Shown: positions 53,656 to 62,496 of the stretch, one piece after another
Numbering within the stretch: position 1 is the first letter of the stretch
Layout of the letters: each line of letters begins with the position of its first letter
Origin: an uncultured Bacteroidales bacterium
GTDB taxonomy: Bacteria; Bacteroidota; Bacteroidia; Bacteroidales; UBA932
Direction: 5' to 3'
DNA: 64,000 bases
Assembly (NCBI GenBank): GCA_934700615.1
Contig: CAKUXR010000002.1
Coordinates: 1 to 64,000 of the forward strand
Program-made: the position numbers and the translations under genes
Notes under the pieces: generated by a model
The model's input: the letters and a program-made list of their open reading frames with translations, nothing else
The model's database searches: none
Told to the model about the DNA's origin: nothing

Positions 53656-54774
53656 TCACTTGGTGACAGTGCCTGATATGTAAAGACTTATCACAGGTCT
53701 TAAAGGTGAATTGGTGGTGAGGATGACGGCCACGTCGTTATCCCCGGCAGGAAGTCCGGTCGTGTCAAGCCGGCAGACGAACTCGCCGTTCTCGCCCGGC
53801 GCAGTATCATTGACAGAAGCGGGAACCGTCACGCGGCTGTTCTCAGGATCCATCTTATATATATGGAAAGGGCGGCCTCCCATGTTCTTGAACTTGAACT
53901 TGGCAGTCACAACGGTACCACTCTTCACCTTGCCGAAGTCGAAAGTGCTGTAATCAAATATCGGCTGAGCGCCGTTTTCCTGCTGCTCCGCCGACCATGT
54001 TGAAAAATCCTCTTTAGTGAACGCCCATATGTCGATAGGCTTGTATGACTGCCCGTTGACCACCGGAGTCGCATGGTAGCAGTTCTTTCCCCAACGGGAC
54101 CTGTCAGCAGTCACGATATATGTCATCTTGGCAGTCTTGCCCGCCGGTATCGGATTCGGAGAAACCGAAATGGACAGACCGGGAGAAACCTTCTCAAAAG
54201 AGACTTTCAACGCACTGCTCCCGACATTGGCGACAGAGACCGCATCACTCCGCTGGCCTCCCTGGGAAAGGTTCCCCAGCTTCAGTTCAGTTTTTTTCAA
54301 TGCCAGTGAGCCGCGGCGCTGAGGATACAATTCATTGAGACTCAATTTCTTCTCATGTACGATACCCCTCAGTCTCAGGACAACCGGCTTCTTCAGTCCA
54401 GACATATATACTGTCAATGTCTTGTCGAATGGATAGGGACCTTCATCATTGGAATATGTGGCGGTAATCTTTCCTGTCTTGCCGGGAAGCACCGGCTCGC
54501 GGGTCCATTTCACTCCAGTACAGCCACATGATGACACCACATTATATATAACTGCCGGCTTCTGAGAGATATTGGTGACAGTGAAAGAGCATGTCAATGC
54601 CCCCCGTCCCAACGTCACATCCCCGAAGTCGTAGATAATCCTGTCAAATCTCGCAATACCGTCAATGTCAACGGTTTTGCCATCCGTCTTCGTCTGTGCC
54701 CATGACGCAGACGAAACCACTACCGCAGACAGAATTGCGGCAATATATCTGAAAATCTTCAACATAACGGCCAT
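53656..54774 (-). CDS. DUF1573 domain protein, exported
   Basis: A 372-residue protein with a signal peptide (FRYIAAILSAVVVSSASWA). Two DUF1573 (ASPM/SPD-2-Hydin-like Ig fold) modules: the first around residues 40-140 (YDFGDVTLGRGALTCSFTVTN, SSCGCTGVKWTREPVLPGKTGKI) and the last around 280-372 (FDFGKVKSGTVVTAKFKFKNMGGRPFHIYKM), with a further Ig-like region between. The SSCGCT motif is characteristic. Function of this common Bacteroidota periplasmic family is unknown. The frame extends further upstream; ATG 54774 or 54765 is the likely start. Confidence 0.8.
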   Translation of the reverse strand: MAVMLKIFRYIAAILSAVVVSSASWAQTKTDGKTVDIDGIARFDRIIYDFGDVTLGRGALTCSFTVTNISQKPAVIYNVVSSCGCTGVKWTREPVLPGKTGKITATYSNDEGPYPFDKTLTVYMSGLKKPVVLRLRGIVHEKKLSLNELYPQRRGSLALKKTELKLGNLSQGGQRSDAVSVANVGSSALKVSFEKVSPGLSISVSPNPIPAGKTAKMTYIVTADRSRWGKNCYHATPVVNGQSYKPIDIWAFTKEDFSTWSAEQQENGAQPIFDYSTFDFGKVKSGTVVTAKFKFKNMGGRPFHIYKMDPENSRVTVPASVNDTAPGENGEFVCRLDTTGLPAGDNDVAVILTTNSPLRPVISLYISGTVTK

Positions 54775-54822
54775 TCTCTTGCAAAAATCTTTCCATGATT
54801 TGATTATTTGAGAGAATTCACA

Positions 54823-54830
54823 TACATTTG
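54823..54830 (+). promoter_or_regulatory. Candidate -7 box of the ferredoxin gene
   Basis: TACATTTG, about 92 bases before the ferredoxin ATG, inside the divergent region with the DUF1573 gene. Confidence 0.45.
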
Positions 54831-54921
54831 TATTCCGGTTCTGCCGGTTTACCCTATACATTAAGGTGTAGCCATGCAGATGGTCCGGCAAAATAGACAA
54901 CAACAAACAAAAGGAAGTATT

Positions 54922-55098
54922 ATGGCTTACAAAATCTCAGAAACAGAGTGCGTAGCATGCGGCACATGTATCAGCGAGTGCCCTGCAGGTGCAATTTCAG
55001 AAGGTGATGTATATCACATTGACCCAAACATCTGTGTTGACTGCGGCACATGCGCCGGTGTCTGCCCTATGGGTGCAATTCACCCTGGTGACGAATAG
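54922..55098 (+). CDS. 2[4Fe-4S] ferredoxin
   Basis: A 58-residue clostridial-type ferredoxin. Cluster ligands C10/C13/C16/C20 and C38/C41/C44/C48 in two CxxCxxCxxxCP motifs. It carries electrons at low potential, for example for pyruvate:ferredoxin oxidoreductase or Rnf. The frame extends to 54874, but the ATG at 54922 gives the canonical start MAYKISETEC. Followed by a strong terminator, so monocistronic. Confidence 0.95.
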   Translation: MAYKISETECVACGTCISECPAGAISEGDVYHIDPNICVDCGTCAGVCPMGAIHPGDE

Positions 55099-55118
55099 TC
55101 ATCTGAAGCGATCCAACA

Positions 55119-55155
55119 AGAGCCCGGATAATTCGAATATCCGGGCTCTGTTTGT
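55119..55155 (+). terminator. Terminator after ferredoxin
   Basis: agagcccggata (55119-55130) pairs with tatccgggctct (55138-55149), then GTTTGTC. Stem of about 12 bp. Confidence 0.8.
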
Positions 55156-55299
55156 CTGGGGCATCAATGCAGTTGCAGTGTTTTTCAGACACAAAAAATT
55201 AAGGAAAAGTGAAGAAAAGTCGCAAATTTGTCGCCTCGGATATCTTTTATCAGAAATAATTTTATAACTTACGACCATAAATAAATTAAAAATCAAGAT

Positions 55300-56817
55300 A
55301 TGAAGCGAAATTTACTCGATTCTCTCCGCTATGTCGCATTTGCTGTGGCAGCGGGCATTGCATCACTCGCAGCTGTAAGTTGCGATAAAGAAAATTCTAA
55401 GGAATCCCCAGCGGATGTCCTCAAGGTTACTCCTAGTAGTGTAAACTTCGACGGCAAACAGTCATCCCAGACTGTCGAGGTTAACACAAAAGGTCTCTCA
55501 TGGACTGCTACACCGAAGGATTCATGGGTAACTGTATCTCCTGCTTCAGGAACAGGCGCAGCAACTGTAACAATTACTGTTGCCGAGAATCCTAATGAGG
55601 CCGACAGATTCTCCTCAGTAACATTCTCAAGTGAAAACACTGTAAATGTCGTTGTATTCCAGAGCGCAAAGGTTGTAGAACCTGAACCGGAACCTAAGCC
55701 GGAAGAGCCTGCAAAAGCACAGAACAAGACCATGAATTTTGCTTTGGCTACATATTTGGGTGATGCTTTCCAGTCAGGTGGTCAGTGCGATGTTGTTATC
55801 CTTACTCTGGTTGATAAAGCAGTTTCTGCCGAAGGTTCAGTCGAGTTGCCTTACGATGATGTATCATTCGTAATAGCATTACCTCCTGCCTCTGACGTAA
55901 ACTCTGCAATAAACAACTTGATCGGAAAAACATATGAAGGTTGCAATAAGGGAAAGGTTGAACTCAACAAATACGTGTATGATTTCTCTTCATACAGTTT
56001 CATTTACGGAACAGCAGAAACAGACCGTTACGAATATGGTATGACCGGCGGTAAGGTTATTGTAGGCACAACTGAAGACAAACAGCTTAAAGTGGATTTC
56101 GAAGTTACACTTGCTGGAGACAGAACCTATAAGGGAACTTATACCGGACAGTTATCTGTTGCAGATCAGTCCCAGTCTGGCGGTGGAGAAGACGCTTCCA
56201 AATGGACCAGTCTTACAGCTGACTACAGCCCGACAGTTACTACTGCATCGGCACAAGTTAGCAAACTCATAAACAAAGAAGGAAACGTGGTTACTACAGA
56301 TTGTGGTATTGCCTATGTTTCATTAGAGGGCAACAACTCAGCTGGCGAAAAAGATATATTGACACTCGCTCTCTACATTGACTATAGCGACGTCACAGGC
56401 AAAGACCTTTCAGGTACATATCCTTGCGCTCCTGCAGATGCAAAATCATATGCAGACTTGTTAAACACATTCGGGCCAGGTGAGGCTGAATTCCAAGGAA
56501 ATAATGTAAAACTCTACCCTTCAATCCTATATTCTGTAAAGAATGGCAATTCTCTCACACGTTTTGCTGTTCCAGAAAAGGGACAGGTAACTCTCACAAA
56601 GGGAGAAGGCAACAATTACAAGATTGAACTCGCTCTTAAGGACAGACTGAATCACGCTATTTCAGGCACTTACAACCTCAGCATGCCTGTAACCGATTTA
56701 AGTACAGCATCAGTTTCATCTGCAAGAGCTCTTTACACTGTGAAAATGGCAAATTTCACAAAGCCGTTCAACTACGTTGTCTTGGATAACGCACCTATCG
56801 TAAAGACTCTTTTCTAA
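55300..56817 (+). CDS. BACON-domain lipoprotein
   Basis: A 505-residue lipoprotein (lipobox AAVSC, Cys29) with a BACON domain at about 40-125 (LKVTPSSVNFDGKQSSQTVEVNTKGLSWTATPKDSWVTVSPASG), a Pro/Glu linker (PEPEPKPEEP) and two long beta-rich regions of unrecognised type that resemble each other (YLGDAFQSGGQCDVVILTLVD; VSLEGNNSAGEKDILTLALYID). The repeat suggests a duplicated surface domain. Codon use is biased towards highly expressed forms. Probably a surface-exposed glycan- or mucin-binding lipoprotein. Confidence 0.75.
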   Translation: MKRNLLDSLRYVAFAVAAGIASLAAVSCDKENSKESPADVLKVTPSSVNFDGKQSSQTVEVNTKGLSWTATPKDSWVTVSPASGTGAATVTITVAENPNEADRFSSVTFSSENTVNVVVFQSAKVVEPEPEPKPEEPAKAQNKTMNFALATYLGDAFQSGGQCDVVILTLVDKAVSAEGSVELPYDDVSFVIALPPASDVNSAINNLIGKTYEGCNKGKVELNKYVYDFSSYSFIYGTAETDRYEYGMTGGKVIVGTTEDKQLKVDFEVTLAGDRTYKGTYTGQLSVADQSQSGGGEDASKWTSLTADYSPTVTTASAQVSKLINKEGNVVTTDCGIAYVSLEGNNSAGEKDILTLALYIDYSDVTGKDLSGTYPCAPADAKSYADLLNTFGPGEAEFQGNNVKLYPSILYSVKNGNSLTRFAVPEKGQVTLTKGEGNNYKIELALKDRLNHAISGTYNLSMPVTDLSTASVSSARALYTVKMANFTKPFNYVVLDNAPIVKTLF

Positions 56818-56840
56818 ACCATAGAACAGAATATATTCGA

Positions 56841-56872
56841 AAAGCGACCGGAACATCCGGCCGCTTTTTTTA
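56841..56872 (+). terminator. Terminator after BACON lipoprotein
   Basis: aagcg-a-ccgg / ccgg-c-cgctt stem (about 56842-56865) followed by TTTTTTTATA. Confidence 0.8.
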
Positions 56873-56899
56873 TACTCTATAAAATACGATTGCTGAGGA

Positions 56900-58084
56900 C
56901 TAACGACGCAATTTATCCAGTGTCTGCACGATCCTGTCAAGTCCCTCTGTCAGAAGAGATTTCGGACAGGCAAGATTGATACGGATAAAGCCGTCGCCGG
57001 ACTCACCATACATCGAACCGGCATTGACATGCACCCCTGCATTGACAAGAATCCTCTCCAGTTCCTTTGAGCTCAGGCCGAGGCTGCGGCAGTCGCACCA
57101 CTCAAGGTAGGTTCCCTCCAGGCGGGTGACTGGCATCCACGGCAGTTTCGAGGAGAACAAATCGCAGAGGATGCGATAATTGTCATTGACATAAGCGTTC
57201 ATGGCGAGTAGCCACTGCTCCGCCTGAGGGTCGGTATAGGCCGAAATCAATGCCACGACTCCGAACGGGTTTACATCGCATATTTCATTGATATTGATAG
57301 CCTTGTCGATTGCTTCGCGCCAGTCTTCGCGGCTCGTCACGATGTTGGCAATCTGGAGTCCTGCGATATTGAATGACTTGCTCGGCGAGCAGAATGTGAC
57401 GGTATTGTTCTGAATTTCAGGTGAAAGGCTCGCCATCGGGGTATATGTATAGCCCGGCATGACGATTTCGCAGTGAATCTCGTCGCTGATGACCGGGACA
57501 TTATGCTTGAGGCAGATTTCTGCCATCCTGCGCAGTTCCTCAGGGGTCCAGACGCGGCCGGCAGGATTGTGAGGATTGCAGAGTACGAATACGGCAGACT
57601 CCTGCACTTTCGCCTCAAAATCTTCGAAATCAATGTGATAGGTAAATTCATTGGCAGTGTCTCCGGAGGCCTCGCCTATCACGAGACGGTTGTCCGACAT
57701 GACGCAGCCGTTGTTCCGGATCGAGGAGAAGAAGCAGTTATATACCGGTGTCTGGATGAGGACTTTGTCGCCTGGTTTTGTCAACGCCTTGATCGTGGCG
57801 GAGAGGGCAGGAACGACGCCTGTGGTATAGATAATCCAGTCTTTGCTGATGTTCCAGCCGTGCCTGCGTCCGAACCAGCCGCATACGGCTTCATAGTAGG
57901 CGTCAGGGACACGGGTGTAGCCGAAGATGCCCTGGGCGGCACGTTTCTGCACCGCTTCAGTGATGCATGGTGCAGTCTGGAAGTCCATATCGGCTACCCA
58001 CATTGGGATTACGCCTTCTTTTTCCACGTCCCACTTTACACAATTAGTACCGCGACGGACATTGATTTTATCGAAATCGAACAT
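56900..58084 (-). CDS. patB: MalY/PatB family PLP-dependent C-S lyase
   Basis: A 394-residue fold-type I PLP enzyme. Schiff-base Lys K236 in SPSKSFNIAGLQ; FVLCNPHNPAGRVW and ISDEIHCEIV are the conserved cofactor segments, and IPMWVADMDF is the N-terminal signature of cystathionine beta-lyases of the MalY/PatB type. It cleaves cystathionine or cysteine to release pyruvate, ammonia and a thiol/H2S. The DUF3737 gene ends only 7 bases upstream on the same strand. Confidence 0.9.
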   Translation of the reverse strand: MFDFDKINVRRGTNCVKWDVEKEGVIPMWVADMDFQTAPCITEAVQKRAAQGIFGYTRVPDAYYEAVCGWFGRRHGWNISKDWIIYTTGVVPALSATIKALTKPGDKVLIQTPVYNCFFSSIRNNGCVMSDNRLVIGEASGDTANEFTYHIDFEDFEAKVQESAVFVLCNPHNPAGRVWTPEELRRMAEICLKHNVPVISDEIHCEIVMPGYTYTPMASLSPEIQNNTVTFCSPSKSFNIAGLQIANIVTSREDWREAIDKAININEICDVNPFGVVALISAYTDPQAEQWLLAMNAYVNDNYRILCDLFSSKLPWMPVTRLEGTYLEWCDCRSLGLSSKELERILVNAGVHVNAGSMYGESGDGFIRINLACPKSLLTEGLDRIVQTLDKLRR

Positions 58085-58091
58085 AGGTCAA

Positions 58092-58934
58092 TTATTTTGT
58101 AATGATTTTACAATCAGCCGGTTGCTTGATATTTTCATCAATGATGAGCTCTCCGATACTGTCGGCCTGAATCTTTCCTGTACGAGGATTCTTGACAGAA
58201 GTTATATGACCGCGGACATCGGCATTGACAGAACTGTACTCGAAGGCGAGGTCAGCGTCAGGGGCCATTGTGCAGTCCTCCATGATGAGGTTTTCAGCGT
58301 AGCAGAGCGGCTGGGTGCCGGAGATTTTGCATCTCACGAGGCGGAGATTCTTTGCATACCATCCGAGATATTCGCCATTGATCTCTGAGTCATAGACAGT
58401 TACGTTTTCAGTCCCCCAGAAGGCGTCCTTGGTATTGAGAATGGACTCGTGAATCTCGACATTCTTGCAATACTGGAAGGAATAGTTGCCGTCCAAGCGG
58501 AAATTGCTGATCTTTATGTCGCTGCAGTGCATGAAAATATAATCAGCATGGTCGGCGCTCACGTTGTCCAGTTCAATGTTCTTGCAGTGCCAGAGGGTTT
58601 CAGCTGCTCCCGGAATCTGGACATTCTTCAGTCTGATACCGTCCATCTCGCGGAACATCTTCGGCGCATCCACGTATGTGTCAGTCATTTCCAGGTTCTT
58701 TGAGTACCAGAGCGCAGCCCTTGCGCCACCGGTGAAAAGACAGTTCTTCACTACGAAGTTCTCGCAGCACCAGAACGGATATTTTCCTTCGAAGACACAG
58801 TTTACAGCTGTGATATTGCTTGTTTCTTTCAGGGCTGACTCACCCCTGTGGATTTTCACGTTTTCAAGATAGAGGTCATGTTTGCAGTACAGCGGCCTTT
58901 CGCCGATGAATTCCTGCCCGATAATTTTTTCCAT
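58092..58934 (-). CDS. DUF3737 beta-helix protein
   Basis: A 280-residue protein built of short repeats (for example YPFWCCENFVVKNCLF, ALWYSKNLEMTDTYV, ETLWHCKNIELDNVS, DYIFMHCSDIKISNF) typical of a right-handed beta helix; many rungs end in a Cys or Tyr followed by KN. The DUF3737 family has no established reaction. No signal peptide. The frame extends 8 codons upstream; ATG 58934 (MEKIIGQEF) is the family start. Precedes patB in a probable operon. Confidence 0.85.
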   Translation of the reverse strand: MEKIIGQEFIGERPLYCKHDLYLENVKIHRGESALKETSNITAVNCVFEGKYPFWCCENFVVKNCLFTGGARAALWYSKNLEMTDTYVDAPKMFREMDGIRLKNVQIPGAAETLWHCKNIELDNVSADHADYIFMHCSDIKISNFRLDGNYSFQYCKNVEIHESILNTKDAFWGTENVTVYDSEINGEYLGWYAKNLRLVRCKISGTQPLCYAENLIMEDCTMAPDADLAFEYSSVNADVRGHITSVKNPRTGKIQADSIGELIIDENIKQPADCKIITK

Positions 58935-58952
58935 ATGAATCTGTTTTGTAAT

Positions 58953-58999
58953 TGTCAATGATAGACTGCGCGCACTGGCATTGACAAAAGCCTGCGCGC
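58953..58999. repeat. Nested inverted repeats carrying two CATTGAC words
   Basis: TGTCAATG (58953-58960) and CATTGACA (58979-58986) are perfect inverted copies; overlapping this, gcgcgca (58968-58974) pairs with tgcgcgc (58993-58999), plus ggc/gcc. Located between the DUF3737 start and the MATE stop. Two mutually exclusive hairpins can form. Confidence 0.45.
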
Positions 59000-59062
59000 T
59001 CCACCTTCACTTCAATTATCATTCCTCTGCCGGTACCATTTTTACGGGAGTTTTTGCCCGGA

Positions 59063-60499
59063 TTACTTCTCGGTCTGCAGTCTGACGCTCATCCACTTTC
59101 CGCTTTGCAGGCGCCACAGGAAAAGGACACCCCTGATATTCAGCTCGATACACATACTGATCCAGAATCCGGCGAGGCCCATGACCTTGGTAAGGAAGAA
59201 GGCCGGGATGATTCGAAAAATCCACATGGTAGAGAAATTGATGGTACTCGGGATAAGGGTGTCACCGGCTCCGACACAGACTCCATACCCGACGATGGAT
59301 GCTCCGAACATGGCTTCGGCAAAACATTCAATGCGGAGGACATGGGCGCCGAGCGCAACGACTTGGGCATCATTGGACATAAGTCCGATGAATTGCGGGG
59401 CAAGCGCATACATAATCACGGCCATGAGACCCATCACGACCATGCCAAGTCCCACGGTAATACGGGCAAAACCCTTCGCAAGGTCCTGTCTCTTGGCTCC
59501 GAGGCTCTGTCCGACGAGGGATGTCGCGGCATCGGCAATTCCGTAGCCCGGCATATAGCAGAAACTCTCGGCGGTAATCGCAAATGCATTGGCCGCAATG
59601 GCTATGGTTCCCAGAGGTGCGACAATGATGGTGCTGAGCACGTGGGCGCCTCGCATGATGATGTTCTGCATGGTCATAGGGAGGCTGATTGTCAATGCGT
59701 TATTGATGCAGACTTTGGTAGGTCTGAAGCTTCCGTACTCTCCCCTCCTGAAGATTGACAGTTCCTTGGAACGGACAACGATGTAGTACATCAATACCCC
59801 GACGGTGCAGCATTCGGCCAGAACGGTTCCGAGCGCCGCGCCTTCCACACCGAGGCCGGCACCGGGAACGGTAAGGTCAATGCCACCTAATGTCAATGTT
59901 CTTGTCGGGTAGATGAGCATGAAGTTGAAGCAGACGTCCAGTACGCACATTATGATGCTCATGATGCTGGGGATCTTCATGTTGCCGCTGCTCTGGAGCA
60001 TCCCGGCGCCGAAGAACTGGAACTGTACCGCCGGCAGTCCGGCCATGACTATCATGAAGTACATCCCTGCGTCGTGTCTGATTTCGTCTGCTCCTCCTAG
60101 CCAACCCGGGAGACTATGGCTGATGCAAATTCCTGTCAATGCCACGATTACGCTGAATGTGAGCAGTGCTGTGATTCCCTGCCGCAGGATCTTTCTTGCT
60201 CCGGCGAAGTCTTTTGCTCCGATGAGATGGGCGGCCTGTACTGAAAAGCCGGCTGCAGCGGCAGAACAGAAGCCTCCGAACAGCCAGGTACAGGTGGACA
60301 TCAGGCCGACTGATGCGGCAGCATTGACCCCGAGGTTTCCGACCATCGCAGAGTCTATGAACTGCATCAGCACCGATGAGAGCTGCGCCAAGATTGCCGG
60401 CATACTCATTATGCCCGCCAGTTTCGCCTGCTGCCCGAAGGTCATCGGCTGGCCTCCCCGCAGCATCCCCAAAAGTATGTCTTTATTGATTTTTCCCAT
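59063..60499 (-). CDS. MATE family efflux transporter (second)
   Basis: A 478-residue, 12-helix MATE transporter. Helix 1 motif QLSSVLMQFIDSAMVGNLG and second-half motif GYGIADAATSLVGQSLGAK. It belongs to a different MATE subgroup from the copy at 13.6-15.0 kb, with a longer N-terminus. Substrate unknown. A TACCTTTG box (60509-60516) lies only 9 bases before the ATG, suggesting a nearly leaderless message. Confidence 0.9.
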   Translation of the reverse strand: MGKINKDILLGMLRGGQPMTFGQQAKLAGIMSMPAILAQLSSVLMQFIDSAMVGNLGVNAAASVGLMSTCTWLFGGFCSAAAAGFSVQAAHLIGAKDFAGARKILRQGITALLTFSVIVALTGICISHSLPGWLGGADEIRHDAGMYFMIVMAGLPAVQFQFFGAGMLQSSGNMKIPSIMSIIMCVLDVCFNFMLIYPTRTLTLGGIDLTVPGAGLGVEGAALGTVLAECCTVGVLMYYIVVRSKELSIFRRGEYGSFRPTKVCINNALTISLPMTMQNIIMRGAHVLSTIIVAPLGTIAIAANAFAITAESFCYMPGYGIADAATSLVGQSLGAKRQDLAKGFARITVGLGMVVMGLMAVIMYALAPQFIGLMSNDAQVVALGAHVLRIECFAEAMFGASIVGYGVCVGAGDTLIPSTINFSTMWIFRIIPAFFLTKVMGLAGFWISMCIELNIRGVLFLWRLQSGKWMSVRLQTEK

Positions 60500-60508
60500 A
60501 AGCTACCG

Positions 60509-60516
60509 CAAAGGTA
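60509..60516 (-). promoter_or_regulatory. -7 box close to MATE start codon
   Basis: TACCTTTG on the minus strand with 9 bases to the ATG; leader would be only a few nucleotides. Confidence 0.4.
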
Positions 60517-60684
60517 CTCAATTTATGCATTTCGCGAAAGCCGGCGCCTCCTGTCGTCACATACTAAAACTTTCGGGAGGTCGATTTCATAAATACTTAG
60601 TTAAATAAACAGTGGCAAGTTGCCGAACTTGCTGAGCACAAGCGCTTATTTGAGGGTTATCACTCGTTCGAAGGCTGTAAGCCC

Positions 60685-60745
60685 CACGCACTTTTTGCGT
60701 GCACGTCACCCTCATCCTAAATCCCTCCCCTCGGGGAAGGGACTT
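60685..60745. repeat. Hairpin-rich spacer beside the AAA/PD-(D/E)XK gene
   Basis: cacgca-cttttt-gcgtg (60685-60701) makes a 6-bp stem; shortly after, tccctcccctcggggaaggg (about 60723-60742) can fold into a second GC-rich hairpin. The cctaaatccctcccc style is typical of small dispersed intergenic repeats. It lies just past the stop of the minus-strand gene and may also serve as terminator. Confidence 0.45.
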
Positions 60746-60751
60746 GCTTTG

Positions 60752-62296
60752 TCATACAATTTTCCAGTCTTCGATTCTACGCGTGGCAGTCGAGAAGTTA
60801 ACACCAATCTTGAAAAGTTTCCTCGAATCACCTTCAAATGGTCGGGCATAGCCCTTTTCATCTATCTGCCTCAGCGCAACGTCAGCATCAGCATTGACCT
60901 TCAACTCAAAGATATAGATAAACTCTTTAGTCTGGATGATCAGATCGATACGGCCATTGCTGGTAGTACGTTCGACCTGGACATATTCGCCAAGAAGAGC
61001 AGAGATTATGTACATGGCATACTGGAAGTCCTTCTCAGTCTCGCCTTGGATCTGGTAACTGGTATTGGCAAACAACGACGAGAGTATTTGCATAAACGAT
61101 TTCAGGTTACCTTCGGTTATGCTATGCCATAGCTGATAAATCAACGTAGTTCCTGACATATCTGGCGACATCGGAACGTAATACTTCAGCAAGCAGTTTA
61201 GGAAACCATTCTTCACCTCTTGATTTGGAAATCCTAACTGATAAAGGCGGAACATATCGTTGTAGCCGGTTATGGTCAGATAACCGCTCTGGAAAAGGTA
61301 CGGGACAGGATTCTCAAAAATGGCATCTGCGTTCGACATAAGGGTCGAGTCAACAGTCTGATTTTCAAGTGTAGTCACATCAAAACTTGTCTTACGCATT
61401 ACTTCCACAAGAAATCCTGGAGTTCCGGTTTCGAACCAATATTCACGGAATTTTTTATTCTGGAATGTATTCAGCAGACTGAACGGGTTATAGATACCGA
61501 TAGAATCTTCACAGAAGTGGTAGCCGTCATACATGGACTTGAGTTTTACATAACACTCCTCCTTGCTCATTTCATTTGCAGATGACAACTCCGATATGCT
61601 TTCATCGAAATATTCATGAAGTTCAGTTTCTGAAACACCGCAGATATCCACATAGTCTGGAATCATCGAAATATCATTCAGGTTGTTAAGCCCACTGAAT
61701 ACGCTCATTTTCCCAATCTTGGTTACACCTGTCAGGAAACCGAAACGAATTCTTGCATCCATCGATTTCATAACGCTATAAAAACCTTGGAGTGTAGATC
61801 TGAGATGTGACAGCGTCGGTTCATTTCCGAGATTATCAATAATGGGTTTATCGTATTCGTCAATGAGAATAGCTACCTGGTTACCGGTTTTATTATACGC
61901 AGCCTCGATCACTTCCTTAAAACGGAGCCCTAAAATATCACTCGTATTTACTGCTCCATATAATGTCTCCCATTTGGCAAGTTTATCAGAAAGGACTCTT
62001 TCCAGAACAGACTCATCAGTATATGACACACCGCTAAGATCCAAATGCAGTACCGGATGTTGTTTCCACTCGGTCTCCAGTTTCTCAATGGCAAGACCCG
62101 AAAAGAGCTCTTTTCTACCTGAGAAATAGGCTTCCATCGTGGAGACAAGAAGACTCTTGCCGAATCTACGAGGGCGGCTCAGGAAATAATAACGGCCTTC
62201 TTTGGCCAATTTATATATTTCCGCTGTCTTGTCCACATAAAGAAAATCCTCCGTTCTGATTTTCTCAAAATTTTGTATTCCTATCGGGTATATCAT
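60752..62296 (-). CDS. AAA-ATPase-like / PD-(D/E)XK nuclease-superfamily protein
   Basis: A 514-residue protein of the abundant Bacteroidota family with an N-terminal AAA-ATPase-like domain (PF09820 type) and a C-terminal PD-(D/E)XK nuclease-like domain (PF08011 type). Walker A RPRRFGKSLLVST at about 41-53, Walker B ILIDEYDKPI near 142-151, and C-terminal RIDLIIQTKEFIYIFELKVNADADVALRQI carrying the D...ExK nuclease pattern. Family copies are often numerous per genome; function is unknown, with mobile-element defence or domestication suggested. More AT-rich than its neighbours. Promoter box TATATTTG at 62347-62354. Confidence 0.85.
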   Translation of the reverse strand: MIYPIGIQNFEKIRTEDFLYVDKTAEIYKLAKEGRYYFLSRPRRFGKSLLVSTMEAYFSGRKELFSGLAIEKLETEWKQHPVLHLDLSGVSYTDESVLERVLSDKLAKWETLYGAVNTSDILGLRFKEVIEAAYNKTGNQVAILIDEYDKPIIDNLGNEPTLSHLRSTLQGFYSVMKSMDARIRFGFLTGVTKIGKMSVFSGLNNLNDISMIPDYVDICGVSETELHEYFDESISELSSANEMSKEECYVKLKSMYDGYHFCEDSIGIYNPFSLLNTFQNKKFREYWFETGTPGFLVEVMRKTSFDVTTLENQTVDSTLMSNADAIFENPVPYLFQSGYLTITGYNDMFRLYQLGFPNQEVKNGFLNCLLKYYVPMSPDMSGTTLIYQLWHSITEGNLKSFMQILSSLFANTSYQIQGETEKDFQYAMYIISALLGEYVQVERTTSNGRIDLIIQTKEFIYIFELKVNADADVALRQIDEKGYARPFEGDSRKLFKIGVNFSTATRRIEDWKIV

Positions 62297-62346
62297 AATC
62301 TACTGAATTTTCCGGTCTACCTGTATTGCGAGCAATCCATTATACA

Positions 62347-62354
62347 CAAATATA
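62347..62354 (-). promoter_or_regulatory. -7 box of the AAA/PD-(D/E)XK gene
   Basis: TATATTTG on the minus strand, 51 bases before the ATG. Confidence 0.45.
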
Positions 62355-62435
62355 CGCATAATATCATGAAAAGATTTCAGAGTGAGATATAAAAGTTACA
62401 GAGACTGACTTAGAACATGCTCGTGTCGCATTTAT

Positions 62436-62472
62436 TAAAATGGGGCGCAGACCCTGTCAGTTTGCGCCCCAA
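62436..62472 (-). terminator. Terminator of the multi-BACON gene
   Basis: ggggcgca (62442-62449) pairs with tgcgcccc (62463-62470); on the minus strand the stem runs into ATTTTAATAAA. Confidence 0.8.
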
Positions 62473-62496
62473 AAAGTTATGTGTGTAAGTTAAGAT

